A DNA stretch of 64,000 nt from Chelonoidis abingdonii (GCF_003597395.2 NC_133770.1:36159086-36223085); one strand, 5' to 3'. Positions 11,830 through 24,150 are shown, counted from the first letter of the stretch. Notes: generated by a model not told the origin, from the sequence alone. A program made the numbers and translations.

Positions 11830-12506
11830 TATGAGTAATAAGCAGGAAGAACTGGAAGTGCTAATAAATAAATACAATATGACGTTGGCATCACTGAAAC
11901 TTGGTGGGATAATACACATGATTGGAATGTGGTGTGGATGGGTACAGCTTGCTCAGGAAGATAGACCGGGAAAAAGGGAGGAGGTTTTGCCTTATATATT
12001 AAAAATGTACACGCTTGGACTGAGGAGGAGATGGACATAGGAGACGGAAGTGTGAGAGTCTCTGGGTTAGGCTAAAAGGGGTAAAAAAACAGGGTGACGT
12101 CATGCTAGGAGTCTACTGCGGCCACCTAACCAGGTGGAAGAGGTGGATGAGGCTTTTTTTAAGCAACTAACAAAATCATCCAAAGCCCAAGATTTGGTGG
12201 TGATAGGGGACTTCAACTATCCAGATATATGTTGGGAAATAAGATCATGGGCACAGACTATCCGTAAGTTCTTGGACTGCATTGCCGACAACTTTTTATT
12301 CAGAAGTTGAAAAAGCTACTGAAGGGAAGCAGTTCTAGACTTGAATTTAACAAATAGGGAGGAACTCGTTGAGAATTTGAAAGTAGAAGGCAGCTTGGGT
12401 GAAAGTGATCATGATCATAGAGATCTCCAAAACGAACCGCAGGATAGAAGGGAGTACAGCAAAATAGAGACAATGGATTTCAGGAAGGCAGATTTTGGTA
12501 AGCTCA
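11830..12506 (+). pseudogene. CR1 ORF2 endonuclease remnant
   Basis: The frames include KYNMTLASLK at the start and [19 protein letters not shown] sequence. [17 protein letters not shown] is the typical endonuclease GDFN motif, followed by LGESDHD and [14 protein letters not shown]. Stops and shifts are frequent. The frame is cut exactly at the TCA where the Harbinger-like element entered. Confidence 0.8.
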
Positions 12507-13704
12507 GGGTACGTCTACACTGCACGATTATTTCGAATTAGCTTAAACCGATATTACAAAACAGATCTAATAAAATCGTTTAGCGCGTCCACAGTGGGAT
12601 CACGAAATCGATTGTTTGCGTCCATGGTCCAAAGCTACCATTGATTTCAGGAGCGGTGCACTGTGGGTAGCTGTTCCTCAGCTATCCCATAGTTCCCACT
12701 TCCGTGTTGAGAGCACAGTGCCTGATGGGCAGAAAACATTGCCCCAGGTGGTGCTGGGTACAGCCTCACCCTCCCTTTGTGAAGGCAGCAGACAACCCTT
12801 TGGCGCCTTTTTCCCGGAGTGCATTGAGCAAACGCCATAGCACAGCAATCATGGACCCTGAGATCACAAACGGTATCCTGACCGTTGTCAACACCTCACG
12901 TACTCTCTGCCAGCAGCATTCAGTACACGAGGGTGACATTTACAGTACTCAAGGAATTATTTATTTTACTTCTCTTTCACGTGCTGGGGGGGGGGAAGAG
13001 ACTGACGAGCTGTTCCGTGAACTACGCAAGACACCGTGTATTAAGCTACAGACATTGGGCGCTCAGCCAAGAATGCAAATAGTTTTCAGAGACTGCTGTG
13101 GAGACTGCTAGCTGTAGTCCTCATTACCCCTCCCTCCTCCCTCATGAGCATCCGTTTGAGTCTCTGGCTTCCCGTTACGGTTGTCACGCACTGCTGTGTA
13201 TCCTGGAGTTTATTTTTCAAACGCTTTGGCATTTCCTGTTCTTTAACGGAGCTCTGATAAAACAGATTTGTCTCACCATACAGCAATCAGATCTAGTATC
13301 TCCCGTAAGGTTCAATGCAGGAGCTACTTTTGCATTTGAACTGCATCGCCACCCGTGTGATCAGAGCTGGACACGTGAAAGCAGGAAATGTCATTGTAAA
13401 GGTCTCGGGGCTTTTCCTGTTTACCGGCACTCCACATCCGAGTTCGGATTGCGGACCAGAGCGGTCAGTGGTGCACTGTGGGATACCTCTAGGAGGCCAA
13501 TAATGTCGATTTCCGTCCACACGAACCCTAATCCGAGTTATCACTTTCAAATTTAGCGCTACTCCTCTCGTCTGGGAGGAGTTCTGAAATCGATTTAAGG
13601 AGCCGTTTAACTCGATATTAATGACGACGTCGTGTGAACGGGTACAGTGTTAAAGCGGTAAATCGGCCATTAAACCGATCTAAAGTCGCAGTGTAGACCT
13701 GGCC
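12507..13704. mobile_element. Harbinger-like non-autonomous DNA transposon, copy 2 (1198 bp)
   Basis: The termini are the same as in copy 1. It is flanked by TCA direct repeats (12504-12506, 13705-13707). Deleting the element and one TCA rejoins the CR1 as GGTAAGCTCAGAGAGCTG, which is normal CR1 sequence and proves the borders. It has about 130 bp missing from copy 1 (about 12850-12980) and lacks the GC-rich block of copy 1. No transposase is encoded. Confidence 0.85.
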
Positions 13705-13707
13705 TCA

Positions 13708-15660
13708 GAGAGCTGATAGGTAAGGTCCCATGGGAATCAAGATTGAGAGGAAAAAAACTGAGGAGAGTTGGCAGTTTTTCAAAGGGACACTATTAAGGGC
13801 CCAAAAGCAAGCTATTCCGATGGGTAGGAAAGATAGAAAATGTGGCAAAAGACCACCTTGGCTTAACCACGAGATCTTGCATGATCTAAAAATAAAAAGG
13901 AATCATATAAAAAATGGAAACTAGGTCAGATTACAAAAGGATGAATATAGGCAAACAACACAGGAATGCAGGGGGCAAGATTAGAAAGGCAAAGGCACAA
14001 AATGAGCTCAAACTAGCTATGGGAATAAAGGGAAACAAAAAGCCTTTTTATCAATACATTAGAAGCAAGAGGAGACCAAGGACAGGGTAGGCCTACTGCT
14101 CAGTGAGGAGGGAGAAACAGTAACAGGAAACTTGGAAATGGCAGAAATGCTTAATGACTTCTTTGTTTCGGTCTTCACCAGAAGTCTGAAGGAATGCCTA
14201 ACATAGTGAATGCTTATGGGAAGGGGGTAGGTTTAGAAGATAAAAAAAAAAAGAGCAAGTTAAAAATCACTTAGAAAAGTTAGATGCCTGCAAGTCACCA
14301 GGGCCTGATGAAATGCATCCTAGAATACTCAAGGAGCTAATAGAGGAGGTATCTGAGCCTCTAGCTATTATCTTTGGAAAATCATGGGAGACAGGAGAGA
14401 TTCCAGAAGACTGGAAAAGGGCAAATATAGTGCCCATCTATAAAAAGGGAAATAAAAACAACCCAGGAAACTACAGACCAGTTAGTTTAACTTCTATGCC
14501 AGGGAAGATAATGGAGCAAGTAATTAAGGAAATCAATCTGCAGACACTTGGAAGGTGGTAGGTGATAGGAATAGCCATCATGGATTTATAAAGAACAAAT
14601 CATGTCAAACCAATCTGATAGCTTTCTTTGATAGGATAACAAGTCTTGTGGATAAGGGAGAAGCAGTGGATGTGGTATACCTAGACTTTAGTAAGGCATT
14701 TGATATGGTCTCACGTGATATTCTTATCGATAAACTAGGCAAATACAGTTTAGATGGGGCTTCTATAATGTGAGTGCATAACTGGCTGGATAACCGTACT
14801 CAGAGAGTAGTTATTAATGGTTCCCAATCCTGCTGGAAAGGAACAACGAGTGGGGTTCTGCGGGGTCTGTTTTGGGACTGGCTCTGTTCAATATCTTCAT
14901 CAACGACTTAGATGTTGGCGTATAAGTACGCTTATTAAGTTTGCGACGATACCAAACTGGAGGGATTGCAACTGCTTTGGAGGACGGGTCAAAATTCAAA
15001 ATGATCTGACAAATTGAGAAATGGTCCGAAGTAAACCGGATGAAGTTCAATAACGACAAATGCAAAATGCTCCACTTAGGAAGGAGCAATCAGTTTCACA
15101 CATACGAATGGAGAGAACTGTCTAGAAAGGAGTATGGCAGAAAGAGATCTAGGGTTATAGTGGACCACAAGCTAAATATGTCAACAGTGTGATACTGTTG
15201 CAAAAAAGCAAACGTGATTCTGGGATGCATAACAGGTTGTTGTGAGCAAGACCCGAGAAGTCATTCTTCCGCTCTACTCTGCGCTGGTTAGGCCTCCACT
15301 GGAGTATTGTGTCCAGTTCTGGCACCGCCTTTCAAGAAGATGTGGAGAAATTGGAGAGGGTCCAGAGAAGGCAACAAGAATGATTAAAGGTCTGAGCACG
15401 TGACCTACGAAGGAAGGCTGAAATAAATGGGTTTGTTTAGTTTGGAAAAGAAAAGACTGAGGGGACATAATAGCAGTTTTCAGGTATCTAAAGGCTGTCA
15501 TCAGGATGAGGGAAAACTTGTTCACCTTAGCTCTAATGATAGAACAAGAAGCAATGGGCTTAAACTGCAGCAAGGGAGATTTAGGTTGGACATTAGAAAA
15601 AAGTTCCTAACTGTCAGGGTGGTTAGACGCTGGAATAAGTTGTTTGGGGAGTTGTGAATC
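13708..15660 (+). pseudogene. CR1 ORF2 reverse transcriptase and C-terminal remnant
   Basis: Strong CR1 motifs are visible in order: [61 protein letters not shown] and DVVYLDFSKAFDMVS. Further on come the LLPKW/LHLGR region and a C-terminal HLSSNDRTRSNGLKLQ and LDIRKKFLTVRVVRRWNKL. The YADD-containing stretch (about 14900-15000) is frameshifted. It is a decayed pseudogene. Confidence 0.9.
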
Positions 15661-15983
15661 TCCATCTCTGGAGATATTGAAGAGTAGGTTAGATAAATGT
15701 TTATCAGGGATGGTCTAGACAGTATTTGGTCCTGCCATGAGGGCAGGGGACTGGACTCGATGACCTCTTGAGGTCCCTTCCAGTCCTAGAGTCTATGGAT
15801 TTATGAAAGCATCAGTTTTGATGGACTGGTCAAGGGCCTGGAACTATCTCTCAGTACCAAGCTACACATACACCATTTTACCCATCTTCCACTCTTTGGA
15901 AACTGTTTCTCCCATTTTCTTTCTGCATGGGACAGAATGACAATCACAAGACAAATGGATGCTAGAGGTCATAAGGTCAGGAT

Positions 15984-17480
15984 ATGCTATCCATTTTACC
16001 TCCTTCCTCATCCCTCTTCAGTGACCTCTCTCCTGAGCATCTCTTAAAGCAAGAAGTTAACTCACTTCTGCAAATGGGTGCAATAGAACCAGTTCCTATT
16101 CTGTACAGAGGGAAGGGCTTTTATTCCACCTACTTTCTGGTCCCGAAAAAGAACGGACAGTGGAGACCAATTTTAGATCTAAGACTCCTAAACAACTGTT
16201 GTCAAGTCTCAAAAATTCAGGATAGTGTCACTTACATTTATAATTCAGTGATTACAATTGGGGAATTGATTTTTAGCCCTCAACCTTCAGGATGTCTGTT
16301 TTCATATCGCAATTCACGCATTTCACAAATGATTCCTGCACTTTTCAGCAGACCTAGGATTACTTTCAATATTGAGTGGTCTCATTTGGCCTTTTGTCTG
16401 ACCCAATAGTGTTCTCAGAAGTGCTGGCAGTAGTTGCAGCTTATCTTTGACATCCAGGAATAACCATTTTTCCATGCCTCGACAACTGGCTACTCAAAGG
16501 CTGGTCTTACAATGGTGTTTTTGACACCATAAAGAGGATGAGCTCTCTGTTCCATGAGCTAGGGTTGCAGCTCAACATTGAGAAATTCAAGTTTACCCCA
16601 GAACAAAGAATAGAGTTCATAAGAGCCTCCTTGGACACAATATCAGCTAGGGCTTATCTTCCCCCAGCGGATTCTTGATGTTAGTGAGTCTTGTCTAAAA
16701 GATTCAAATCAGCCCATAGATATAAAAAAGAAGCTGTCTTCAATTGCTCAGACACATGGCAGCCTGCACTTTTGTGATGCCATGTGCCAGGCTCCACCTT
16801 TTGATATGTCCAGGGCTGGCTCATGGCTATTTGTACTCCAAACAAACACAGCTTGAACAAGTTAGTGTTGGTCCCTCGTCAGGTAGGAGAGTCTCTCAGT
16901 TGGTGGAGGGACCCTGACAAAGTCAGCGCAGGGATTCCGTTTGTTCAGCCTTCTCCCTCTATCACTATAATGACAGATGCAGCCTTAAGGGGCTGGCGGA
17001 TGCACTTGGGGACCCTCACAGTACATGGCAAATGGTGTTCCCAAGACATACAACTACACATCAACCTCATCAAACAGAGGGCAGTCAGGAATGCATGTAT
17101 CCACTTCCTCCCTTTAATCAGGAACAAATCCATAAAGAGTCTCATGGACAACATAGCTTGCGTATTTTATGTTAACCGACAGGGAGAGACCAGGTCCTCT
17201 TCCCTTTGTGCTGAAGCAGTAAAGCTCTGGAATTCATGCATAGCCAATTGCATCCTTATTTCAGCAACTTATCTTCCAGGGATTTAAAACCAGTTAGCAG
17301 ATGACCTCAGCAGGCACTTTCCCAGGACTAGAAATGGGATTTGGATCCTCAGATTCTTGATCAAATTTTTTGGACTTGGGGGGTTCAAAAATAGACCTCT
17401 TTGCCACTGTTACCAACAAGAAATGCAAACGCTTTTGTTCAAGGGGGAGATTGGGTCCTCTCTTTTAGAGATGCCTTCCT
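15984..17480 (+). pseudogene. DIRS reverse transcriptase and RNase H remnant
   Basis: The reverse transcriptase part reads EPVPILYRGKGFYSTYFLVP, KKNGQWRPILDLRLLNN and, further on, CLDNWLLKGWSYNG. The RNase H part reads ITIMTDAALRGWRMHLG, QLHINLIKQRAVRNACIHFL, LMDNIACVFYVNRQGETRSS and LADDLSRHFP. These are characteristic of vertebrate DIRS elements rather than gypsy or CR1. Stops occur near 16409 and 17287 and the YVDD region is lost. Confidence 0.85.
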
Positions 17481-17749
17481 CATTTCATGAACAGAAGGCT
17501 TTTCCATATGTGTTTCCCCCAACACCTGATTCTGAAAGCGATCAATAAGATCAAGCACAACAAAGCCATAATAGTCTCAGCATGGCCAAGACAGATATGG
17601 TATCCTTTCCTGATTCACTTAACCATTTATCAGATGATCAGCCTTCCATCCATTCCTCATTTTTTCCCAGGATGCTGGCTGCACTCTTCATCCCAGCCTG
17701 AGTGTACTTTGTCTCAGAACTTGACTCCTTGATGGTTCATCGGACTACA

Positions 17750-18720
17750 GTTGACTTGTTCTAAGGAGGTACAACAAGTATTATTGGACAGCAGAAAAGG
17801 TTCCATGAGATACGCTTACCTCCACAAATGGAAAAGTTTCAGCCATTGTTGTGTCCAGAGAAGTTTTCCACATGTTCATTCTTACCTCTTGATGATCCTT
17901 GATTACCTCATAGAAATAAAAAAACAGGTTTGTCTTTCAGCTCTGTCAAGGTCCCCTTGGAGGCTATAACAGCCTTCCATTCAGCAGTTGAAGGATTCTC
18001 AGTCTTCACCCATCCTAAAACTGTAAGATTTCTGTGGGGACTGGGAAACCTTTTTCCCCAAGTTAAGGAACTCACTCCTATCCGGGATGTGAATTTAGTA
18101 CTTAGATGCCTTATGCCTTTGAGCCAAACCTCTTTCCTCATTAATTTATCTTGAAAAACAGTCTTTTTGGTGGCAATCACCTCTGCTCGCAGAATTGGAG
18201 AAGTAGGGGGCTCTAATGGCAGATCCTCCATTTACAGCATTTTTCAAGGACAAGGTTTTGTAATGTCCACGCTCAAATTTTGTACTCAAGATATCATCTG
18301 AATTTCACTTCAACCAGATTATGCACCTACTGTCGCCCCCTTCTCCCCCCCAAGCTTCATCGGTCCAAAGAAGAAGCCATTTTACATGCTTTGGACATTA
18401 GGAGGGCGGTAGCCTTTTATTTGGAAAGAACCACGTCATTTGGGAAGTAACCCAAACTGTTTATGACTATTGTGGATAGATCCGAAGATTCAGCAATTTC
18501 CACCCATTGTGCTATAAATCTTTAGATATACAGTCTCCTTCTAGGGTGTTGGCCCATTCCATGAGATTTCTGTCTGCTTCTATGGCATTATTCAAGAATG
18601 TTCCTATTCTGGAAATGTATAAAACTGCCACTTGGTCTTCTGTATATATTTTTCCTAAGCATTATGCACCGGTCCAGTTTTCTAGATCAGATGCTGGAAT
18701 TGGAAATGCTGTGGTGTCTT
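17750..18720 (+). pseudogene. DIRS tyrosine recombinase remnant
   Basis: The frames include AYLHKWKSFSHCC, LVAITSARRIGEVGG (the box I Arg region of the recombinase, usually TSARRVGEL), and LDIRRAVAFYLERT. The C-terminal TATWSSVYIFPKHYA matches the box II end ATWSSVHTFxxHY where the catalytic Tyr lies. Several stops and frameshifts are present. Confidence 0.8.
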
Positions 18721-18826
18721 CAGTCTTGGACTTGGCACAAAAGTCCCCCTCTCTAGTTGGAGTTACTTCTGGTAGTCACTGGAAGTGGAGCACCTATAAG
18801 GACATTACTCAAAGAAGAAGAGGTTA

Positions 18827-19155
18827 CTCACCTTTTTGCAATAACTGGAGTTCTGCGAGATGTGTCCCCCTATGGGTGCTCCACTACTCTCCCTCCTTCC
18901 CCTCTGCTTTGGAGTTTCCTCTGGGGACCTTATGGTACATAAGGAACTAAGGGCAGTTTGCCTGCACAACCCTATATAGCCTTGCAGTGAGGAATGAGGA
19001 AGCTTAAGGCACATATGTGGGCTGAACGGGCACCACTACCAAAAATCTCCAATTAAAGGTGCAAAGGGCATTAGGACACCTGAAGTGGAGCACCCATAGG
19101 GATACACATCTCAAAGAACTCCAGTTACTGCACAAGATGAGTAACCTCTCCATGT
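18827..19155. repeat. inverted repeat at the DIRS 3' end
   Basis: GGTTACTCACC through GGGTGCTCCAC (18827-18899) is repeated inverted as GTGGAGCACCCATAGG through GAGTAACCTC (19086-19155). Such internal inverted repeats are part of the DIRS replication scheme. Confidence 0.8.
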
Positions 19156-19534
19156 AAGTAATCCCATATCAGTGCAGTGGGAATACTTGCATGAAGTTAC
19201 TCATTTCTGTAGATCTATGAGCTAAGGTGTGAAAAAATTATCTAATTTACTAGACTGAGGTCTAAATTTTCAAAAGTAACTAAGTTGTATATGCAAAATG
19301 TGGTCCCAATCCTTAAATGTTTTGAGTGCTTCCTGTGAGCTTCATTGGGAGTTGAGCACATTGGTGCAAACAGGTAATTGTGCATGCAAAATGGATTACT
19401 GCATGTTCATTTAGGCATTTACATTATGCAGTTATCTACTATGACACACATATATTGTGTACATGCAGCATAGGAACCTAATTTTGCAAATGTGATAAAG
19501 GGAGTATTTGGATTCTATAATGCATAGGCTATAT

Positions 19535-20694
19535 GTGATGGGTTCAGTCACAGAGACCCCCTTGGGACTGTCACCTGATGTGCTGGAATTACCTCTGAGC
19601 ATGTTTTCCACTGCCAGCTTGGGACTCCAGAACCTGCCTTGTTAAGCCAGACACACTAGTCTGCTGCAACACAGACCCAGGTCTGGTCCACACCCCCAAA
19701 GCTGCAGACTTTAGCCAAAAACTACTCAGCAAGTCACCTATTTCCAGTGCCCAAACACTCCATTCCCAGTGGGATCCAAACCCCAGATAAATCCGTTTTA
19801 CTCTGTATAAAACTTATACAGGGTAAATTCATAAATTGTCTGCCCTCTATAACACTGAGAGAGAGAGATGCACAACTGTTTGCTCCTCCAGATATTAATC
19901 ACTTACTCTGGGTTAATTAATAAACAAAAATGATTTTATTAAGTGTAAAAAGTAGCATTTAAGTGGTTTCAAGTAATAACAGACAGAACAAAGTAAGTTA
20001 CCAAGCAAAATAAAACAAAACACACAAGTCTAAGCTTAATACATTTAAGAAACTGAATACAGGTAAATCTCACCCTCAGAGATGTTCCAGTAAGCTTCTT
20101 TCACAGACTAGACTCCTTCTTAGTCTGGGCCAAATCCTTTCCCCTGATACAGTTCTTGTTAGTTCCAGCTCAGGTGGTAACTAGGGGATTTCTCATGACT
20201 GCAGCCCCCTTTGTTCTGTTCCACCCCCTTTTATATCTTTGCCACAGGCAGGAATTCTTTGTTTCTCTCTGGGTTCCCACCTTCTAAATGGAAAAGCGCC
20301 AGGTTTAAGATGGATTTCAGTATCATGTGACATGTTCACATGTCCTGTGAGACTTCATTACTCACTGGCTGGCACCCACATATGCAGGAAGGCTTACAAG
20401 TAAACAGTGCCATTTACAACCAGTTGTCCTAGCTAATGGGAGCCATCAAGTTTCCAACCCACCATTAATGGCCCACACTTTGCATAGTTACAATAGGACT
20501 TCAGAGTAATACTTCATATTTCTAGCTTCAGGTACAAGAATGATACATTCATACAACTAGGAAGAACACACTCAGTAGATTATAAGCTTTGTAATGATAA
20601 CTTACAAGATGCCTTTTGCATAAAGCATATTCCAGTTACATTATATTTATACTCATAAGCATATTTCCATAAAACATATGGAGTGCAACATCAT
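19535..20694. mobile_element. LTR-like repeat (about 1.16 kb)
   Basis: It starts TGTGATGGGTTCAGTCACAG and ends AGTGCAACATCA, a TG...CA outline, and I recall it as a dispersed turtle repeat. It has no coding sequence and lies alone, as a solo LTR would. A clear target-site duplication is not visible. Confidence 0.55.
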
Positions 20695-21219
20695 ACTATC
20701 ATTTTTAAAAAAATGTAAAGTCAAATAAAAATCCCCATAAGATTTACAATAGTCAAAATAATAATTTGAGATAATATATAATATTGACAAGGTTTCTGCT
20801 AGTTTTGGAGGTAGCTATGGCTTTCATAGAAATCAGTCTAATATAATTAAATTTCATTTTAGTTTAATTAGATTAATTAATGTTTGTACAGAACTTTGAA
20901 CATGTAACACACCAGAGAGAGCTAAGTATTATCAAGTATGAAATTAATGTTGAAGGGATGGAAACAAGGTAGGTTGTTTTAAGTTAAGTATTATTTACAC
21001 AAAGCCTACTTTTCTTGCTTGAGGAGGAGAATGGAGTTTGTGAAACAATTGTTGCTTTAGAGTTGCCTGTTCTATTTTAGGCCTTTCACCATCTGTTTCC
21101 ATGGCAGCAAAGCATTCAGGAATCTGGTATATTTCAAAGACAAAATACAGGAAATTCCATTTTCACAACAGCAGTTACAAACTTAAAAATCCAAAAGGCT
21201 CTGAGATATTTAGTGTGTT

Positions 21220-21775
21220 TAACCCCAACCCAGCTCCACAAACTGGTAATAAACAAAACTGTAGTCTAGACCCACAAATTAGCACCTACTTTAACCTAAC
21301 ATGGGCCCACCAATAGGTACTAAGCCTGGACCCTACTTTGGGACCATTGGTCCACCCCAATCCAATCTTTTTCCCACTTGTCTGCATCAACCGTAACCCT
21401 AGCCAAGGCCCACTGGGTTTTACCTAACCCTGACTTCAGTGTAGCAGGCTGCACCCAGTCTGGAGCTACTAGCCAGTCTTCACTCTGAGCCTAGCCCTGG
21501 TACTGGCACCAAACCTAATGTTAGCTAGGGCTTATCAGGTCACGCTCAGATTTAGCCTTAACATGTCCACTGAGTCAACCCCAGCGTGGTCCCCCAGATT
21601 ACCTCAATTCCTGCTTTTATTTAGGCCATCTAGCTGGCCCTGAGACCTAATGCTAACTGGCCCATGGGCCATCGCCAGCCCTTATTTGAACCTGGGCCCA
21701 CCATGGCCCCATCCCTCATCCGGTCCCTCACCAATCCCAATATGGGCCTAGGACTAGCCCTGATCACAATTTAAG
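21220..21775. repeat. degenerate CCTAACCC/GGCCCA-rich low-complexity stretch
   Basis: Words such as TAACCCTAGCC, TAACCCTGAC, CCTAATG, AGCCCTGG and TGGGCCCACC recur irregularly for about 550 bp. It resembles a decayed minisatellite. I see no coding meaning. Confidence 0.5.
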
Positions 21776-21885
21776 AACATGGGAACACATCTTTGTCCCT
21801 GTCTTGTGTCCATCCCATAGTCCCATTCCATCCCACAGATAACTCACCTGAGCCTAACTTCCAGGACTAAATAACAAAATAAAAC

Positions 21886-22202
21886 AGCCATAGTCATCCT
21901 TTGTAAAAAGATGTGTGTTTCCTTCCGGATTTCCATGAGTTCCCTATGGGGAGTCTAGACTGTTTATTGGTTATTTAATTATTACTTGCTAAGCGTCCTC
22001 CACACAGTCAACACTTCAGTTATTCTTCCACTGTTGGGGACAGCATTAAATGCAATCTATATTTTTCTACCTCATCTTACAGTTGCTAGATTGTTTTAGC
22101 AAGTAATAATTAAATAACCAATAAACAGTCTAGACTCCCCATAGGGAACTCATGGAAATCTGGAAGGAAACACACACCTTTTTACAAAGGATGACTATGG
22201 CT
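21886..22202. repeat. 107-bp near-perfect inverted repeat with ~103-bp spacer
   Basis: The left arm is 21886-21992 and the right arm 22096-22202. The arms begin AGCCATAGTCATCC and end GGATGACTATGGCT, with only a few mismatches. It could be a hairpin MITE or a local inverted duplication; the spacer matches nothing I know. Confidence 0.9.
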
Positions 22203-22364
22203 ATTTATAGTACTTTTTCTTTGTGGTCAGCACATTTCATCTTGTCTAGAAAACTCATAGACCCGTTTATCTTTTGACCTTTTTGCTTCTCTTCTAAATC
22301 CAGCTCAGGACAGGCTAGCAGATATACAAATGCATCTTTGTGGGAGGCAAAATGCTCTTGTGCA

Positions 22365-22585
22365 TAAGATTGAGTGTGAAAATCAGGAGATATGGATTCT
22401 GTTCCCAGCTATGTCACAGACATTTAGATGATATTAGGCAAAGTCTCTGCTTTTCAGTTTCCTCATCTATAAAATGAGGATACCTGCCTCAGTGGGTTGC
22501 TCTGAGGTTTGATTTGTTAATATTTGAAAAGCTCTTTGACAGCCTCAGACAGCAAATGCTGTAGTTGTGCAAAGTACTACTATTT
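22365..22585 (+). mobile_element. MIR-like SINE
   Basis: GATTCTGTTCCCAGCTATG, then TTTCCTCATCTATAAAATGA and TACCTGCCTCAGTGGGTTG follow the MIR core and tail order. It is strongly diverged. Confidence 0.65.
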
Positions 22586-22632
22586 TGGAGAGACTCATGT
22601 ATTCCAAAGAGATGACTGAGAAGAAAAGTGTG

Positions 22633-22861
22633 TACAGGTCTGTTGCATCTTAGGTGCATTTAACATGTGCAATTTCAGCTTTACGCGGTCGGCAAAAACA
22701 AGAAAAAAACAAAAGAGAAAAGTTACAATTTTAATACTATTTCTGTTGTGCGGGCAATTCCACCCACCAATTATAGTCAATGTAATTTTAACTGTACGTG
22801 ATTTTCGCTTTACGCTCTGACTGCGGAACATAACCCCAGCGTAAGATGAGACAGACCTGTA
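22633..22861. mobile_element. Tc1/mariner-like MITE (229 bp)
   Basis: The left end TACAGGTCTGTTGCATCTTA and right end ACAGACCTGTA are inverted repeats, with TA at both outer edges. The interior is AT-rich with several CpGs and no ORF. Confidence 0.65.
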
Positions 22862-23139
22862 TACATAAGAGTAAGAATAGCTTTGTGAGCTACAGAGTAA
22901 GAGACACAACCTCTCCCTGGCTCTTAGCCAATGGAATCCTCCCAAACATGCAATGGAGTTGCTTCTGTGAGGCTACAATAGCAGCTGTGAGCTGCAGTTG
23001 TGTTCTTGGTTACTGCATCTCCTCTTTGGGAGGGGCGGACTGGTGAATCAGTTTAGCTGTGTCTGTCTCTCTGAGGTACTTGTATGCCCCCCATTACCAT
23101 TGTATCTGAGCGTCTCACAATCTTTAATATGTTTATCCT

Positions 23140-23290
23140 CACACCCCCTGTTTATAAGGTAGGGAAATGCTATAATCCCCATTTAACTGAGGGACAGAGA
23201 GATTAAATGTCTTGCTTAAGGTGACCTAGGAAATTTGTGGCAGCCAACACCCTAATGCTGGATGACCATTCCTTTCCTTGTGTACTAATC
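23140..23290 (-). mobile_element. MIR-like SINE fragment
   Basis: TAAGGTAGGGAAATGCTATA, then CCCCATTTAACTGAGG and CTTGCTTAAGGTGACC resemble the MIR/CORE pattern for Hb-style 'tattatccccattttacagatgaggaa'. It is old and diverged, and its orientation is uncertain. Confidence 0.45.
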
Positions 23291-24054
23291 ACACCCTTCA
23301 CAGGCCGAGGACCTTCTGCAGCCCTTATTTGGGCTGTTGTTGTTTGAGTAGCTGAACAAACTGTTTCAAACATGTCAATTTAGGCTTGTCAAGGAGAAAG
23401 TGTTCTGTTCATGGTAGAAAAGAATTTAACCCAGGAGTTCTGATCCCCCAAGCCTTGTCTGAAATACCAGATGTAATTTTATGCTGCTTAAAAGATTCAT
23501 ATGCGTGCAAAACAGATAGTTTTATCTATGCAAGAATGCTTTGCCAGTGGCAAGGTACATTCTTACAAATCAGCAGACCACTCGCATATCTCCCTCCAGA
23601 TGCACATATAAACACATGTCAAAACCCAGCAGGAATATTGCAAGAACAGCAACTTGACACCATTATAGTCTCAACTAGGAGTATCTCTTTTCTCCTGCTA
23701 AAGCCATTTATCCTCATATCCACAAATAGGAATACTGGACTTCCACAATCTCCTCCTATCCACAAGCTGGTTGCTCAAGCCAGTCCTTCTACTCAGTTAC
23801 TTTCCCTGATTCCCTTGTTTTTCTTTCTTTTGACGCCCCTTTCTTTGTTTCACTCTTCATTTCCTTCTCTCATATCCTGTGGTGGATCTCTTCCTTTATG
23901 CATATCTGTGCCTGTTTCTGTAATGTTTATCCATTTTTGCTGGCTTTTTTGTCCCACACAGACAATGCAAAGCAACTGTCAACACAGTTTAACCAGCTCG
24001 TGAAACCTGATTCGTGGCTGCCCTGAGTTTGCTTTCTCATCTTGCTCCTTTATC

Positions 24055-24150
24055 AGACTTCTTTCTCCTCTCTTTCCTTCCCTGTTTCCTCTCTTCTTTT
24101 CTTTGTCTATCCTCTCTTTTCCCATTCATTTTCCTTTTCTTTCACAAATA
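24055..24150 (+). repeat. polypyrimidine tract
   Basis: Nearly continuous C/T sequence (CTTTCTCCTCTCTTTCCTTC and more) lies about 300 bp before a SelO exon. It is too far upstream to be that exon's own polypyrimidine tract. Confidence 0.8.

Larger units (their letters stand above)
10757..15806 (+). mobile_element. near full-length CR1 LINE, inserted in the DIRS element
   Basis: In order, the element shows an ORF1 with an esterase (SGNH-like) domain, an apurinic endonuclease domain, reverse transcriptase, the CR1 C-terminal region and the CR1 3' end (GGGGACTGGACTCGATGACC and AGGTCCCTTCCAG). All frames are broken. A 1.2 kb Harbinger-like element interrupts it between endonuclease and reverse transcriptase. 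DIRS sequence is on both sides, so the CR1 is the younger insertion. The left end is approximate. Confidence 0.9.
6968..19157 (+). mobile_element. DIRS-type tyrosine-recombinase retrotransposon, interrupted and decayed
   Basis: The element occupies most of the fifth visible SelO intron. Its ends form inverted terminal repeats: the left end (about 6970-7080) is similar to the reverse complement of about 18990-19150, sharing CCACTTCAGGT and TTTTTGGTAGT. Between them are gag-like sequence, reverse transcriptase, RNase H and a tyrosine recombinase in that order on the + strand, all with stops and frameshifts. An LTR-like repeat and a CR1 have inserted into the gag part. It is larger than usual for DIRS only because of these insertions. 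Confidence 0.85.

Noticed and set aside
12704..13556. 135- and 152-codon frames in the Harbinger-like copy
   Set aside because: Copy 1 has different, shorter frames in the same place; the element is non-coding.
23386..24003. 205-codon + strand open frame in the SelO intron
   Set aside because: The frame is intronic and pyrimidine-rich, has no recognisable domain, and shows no splice or start context.
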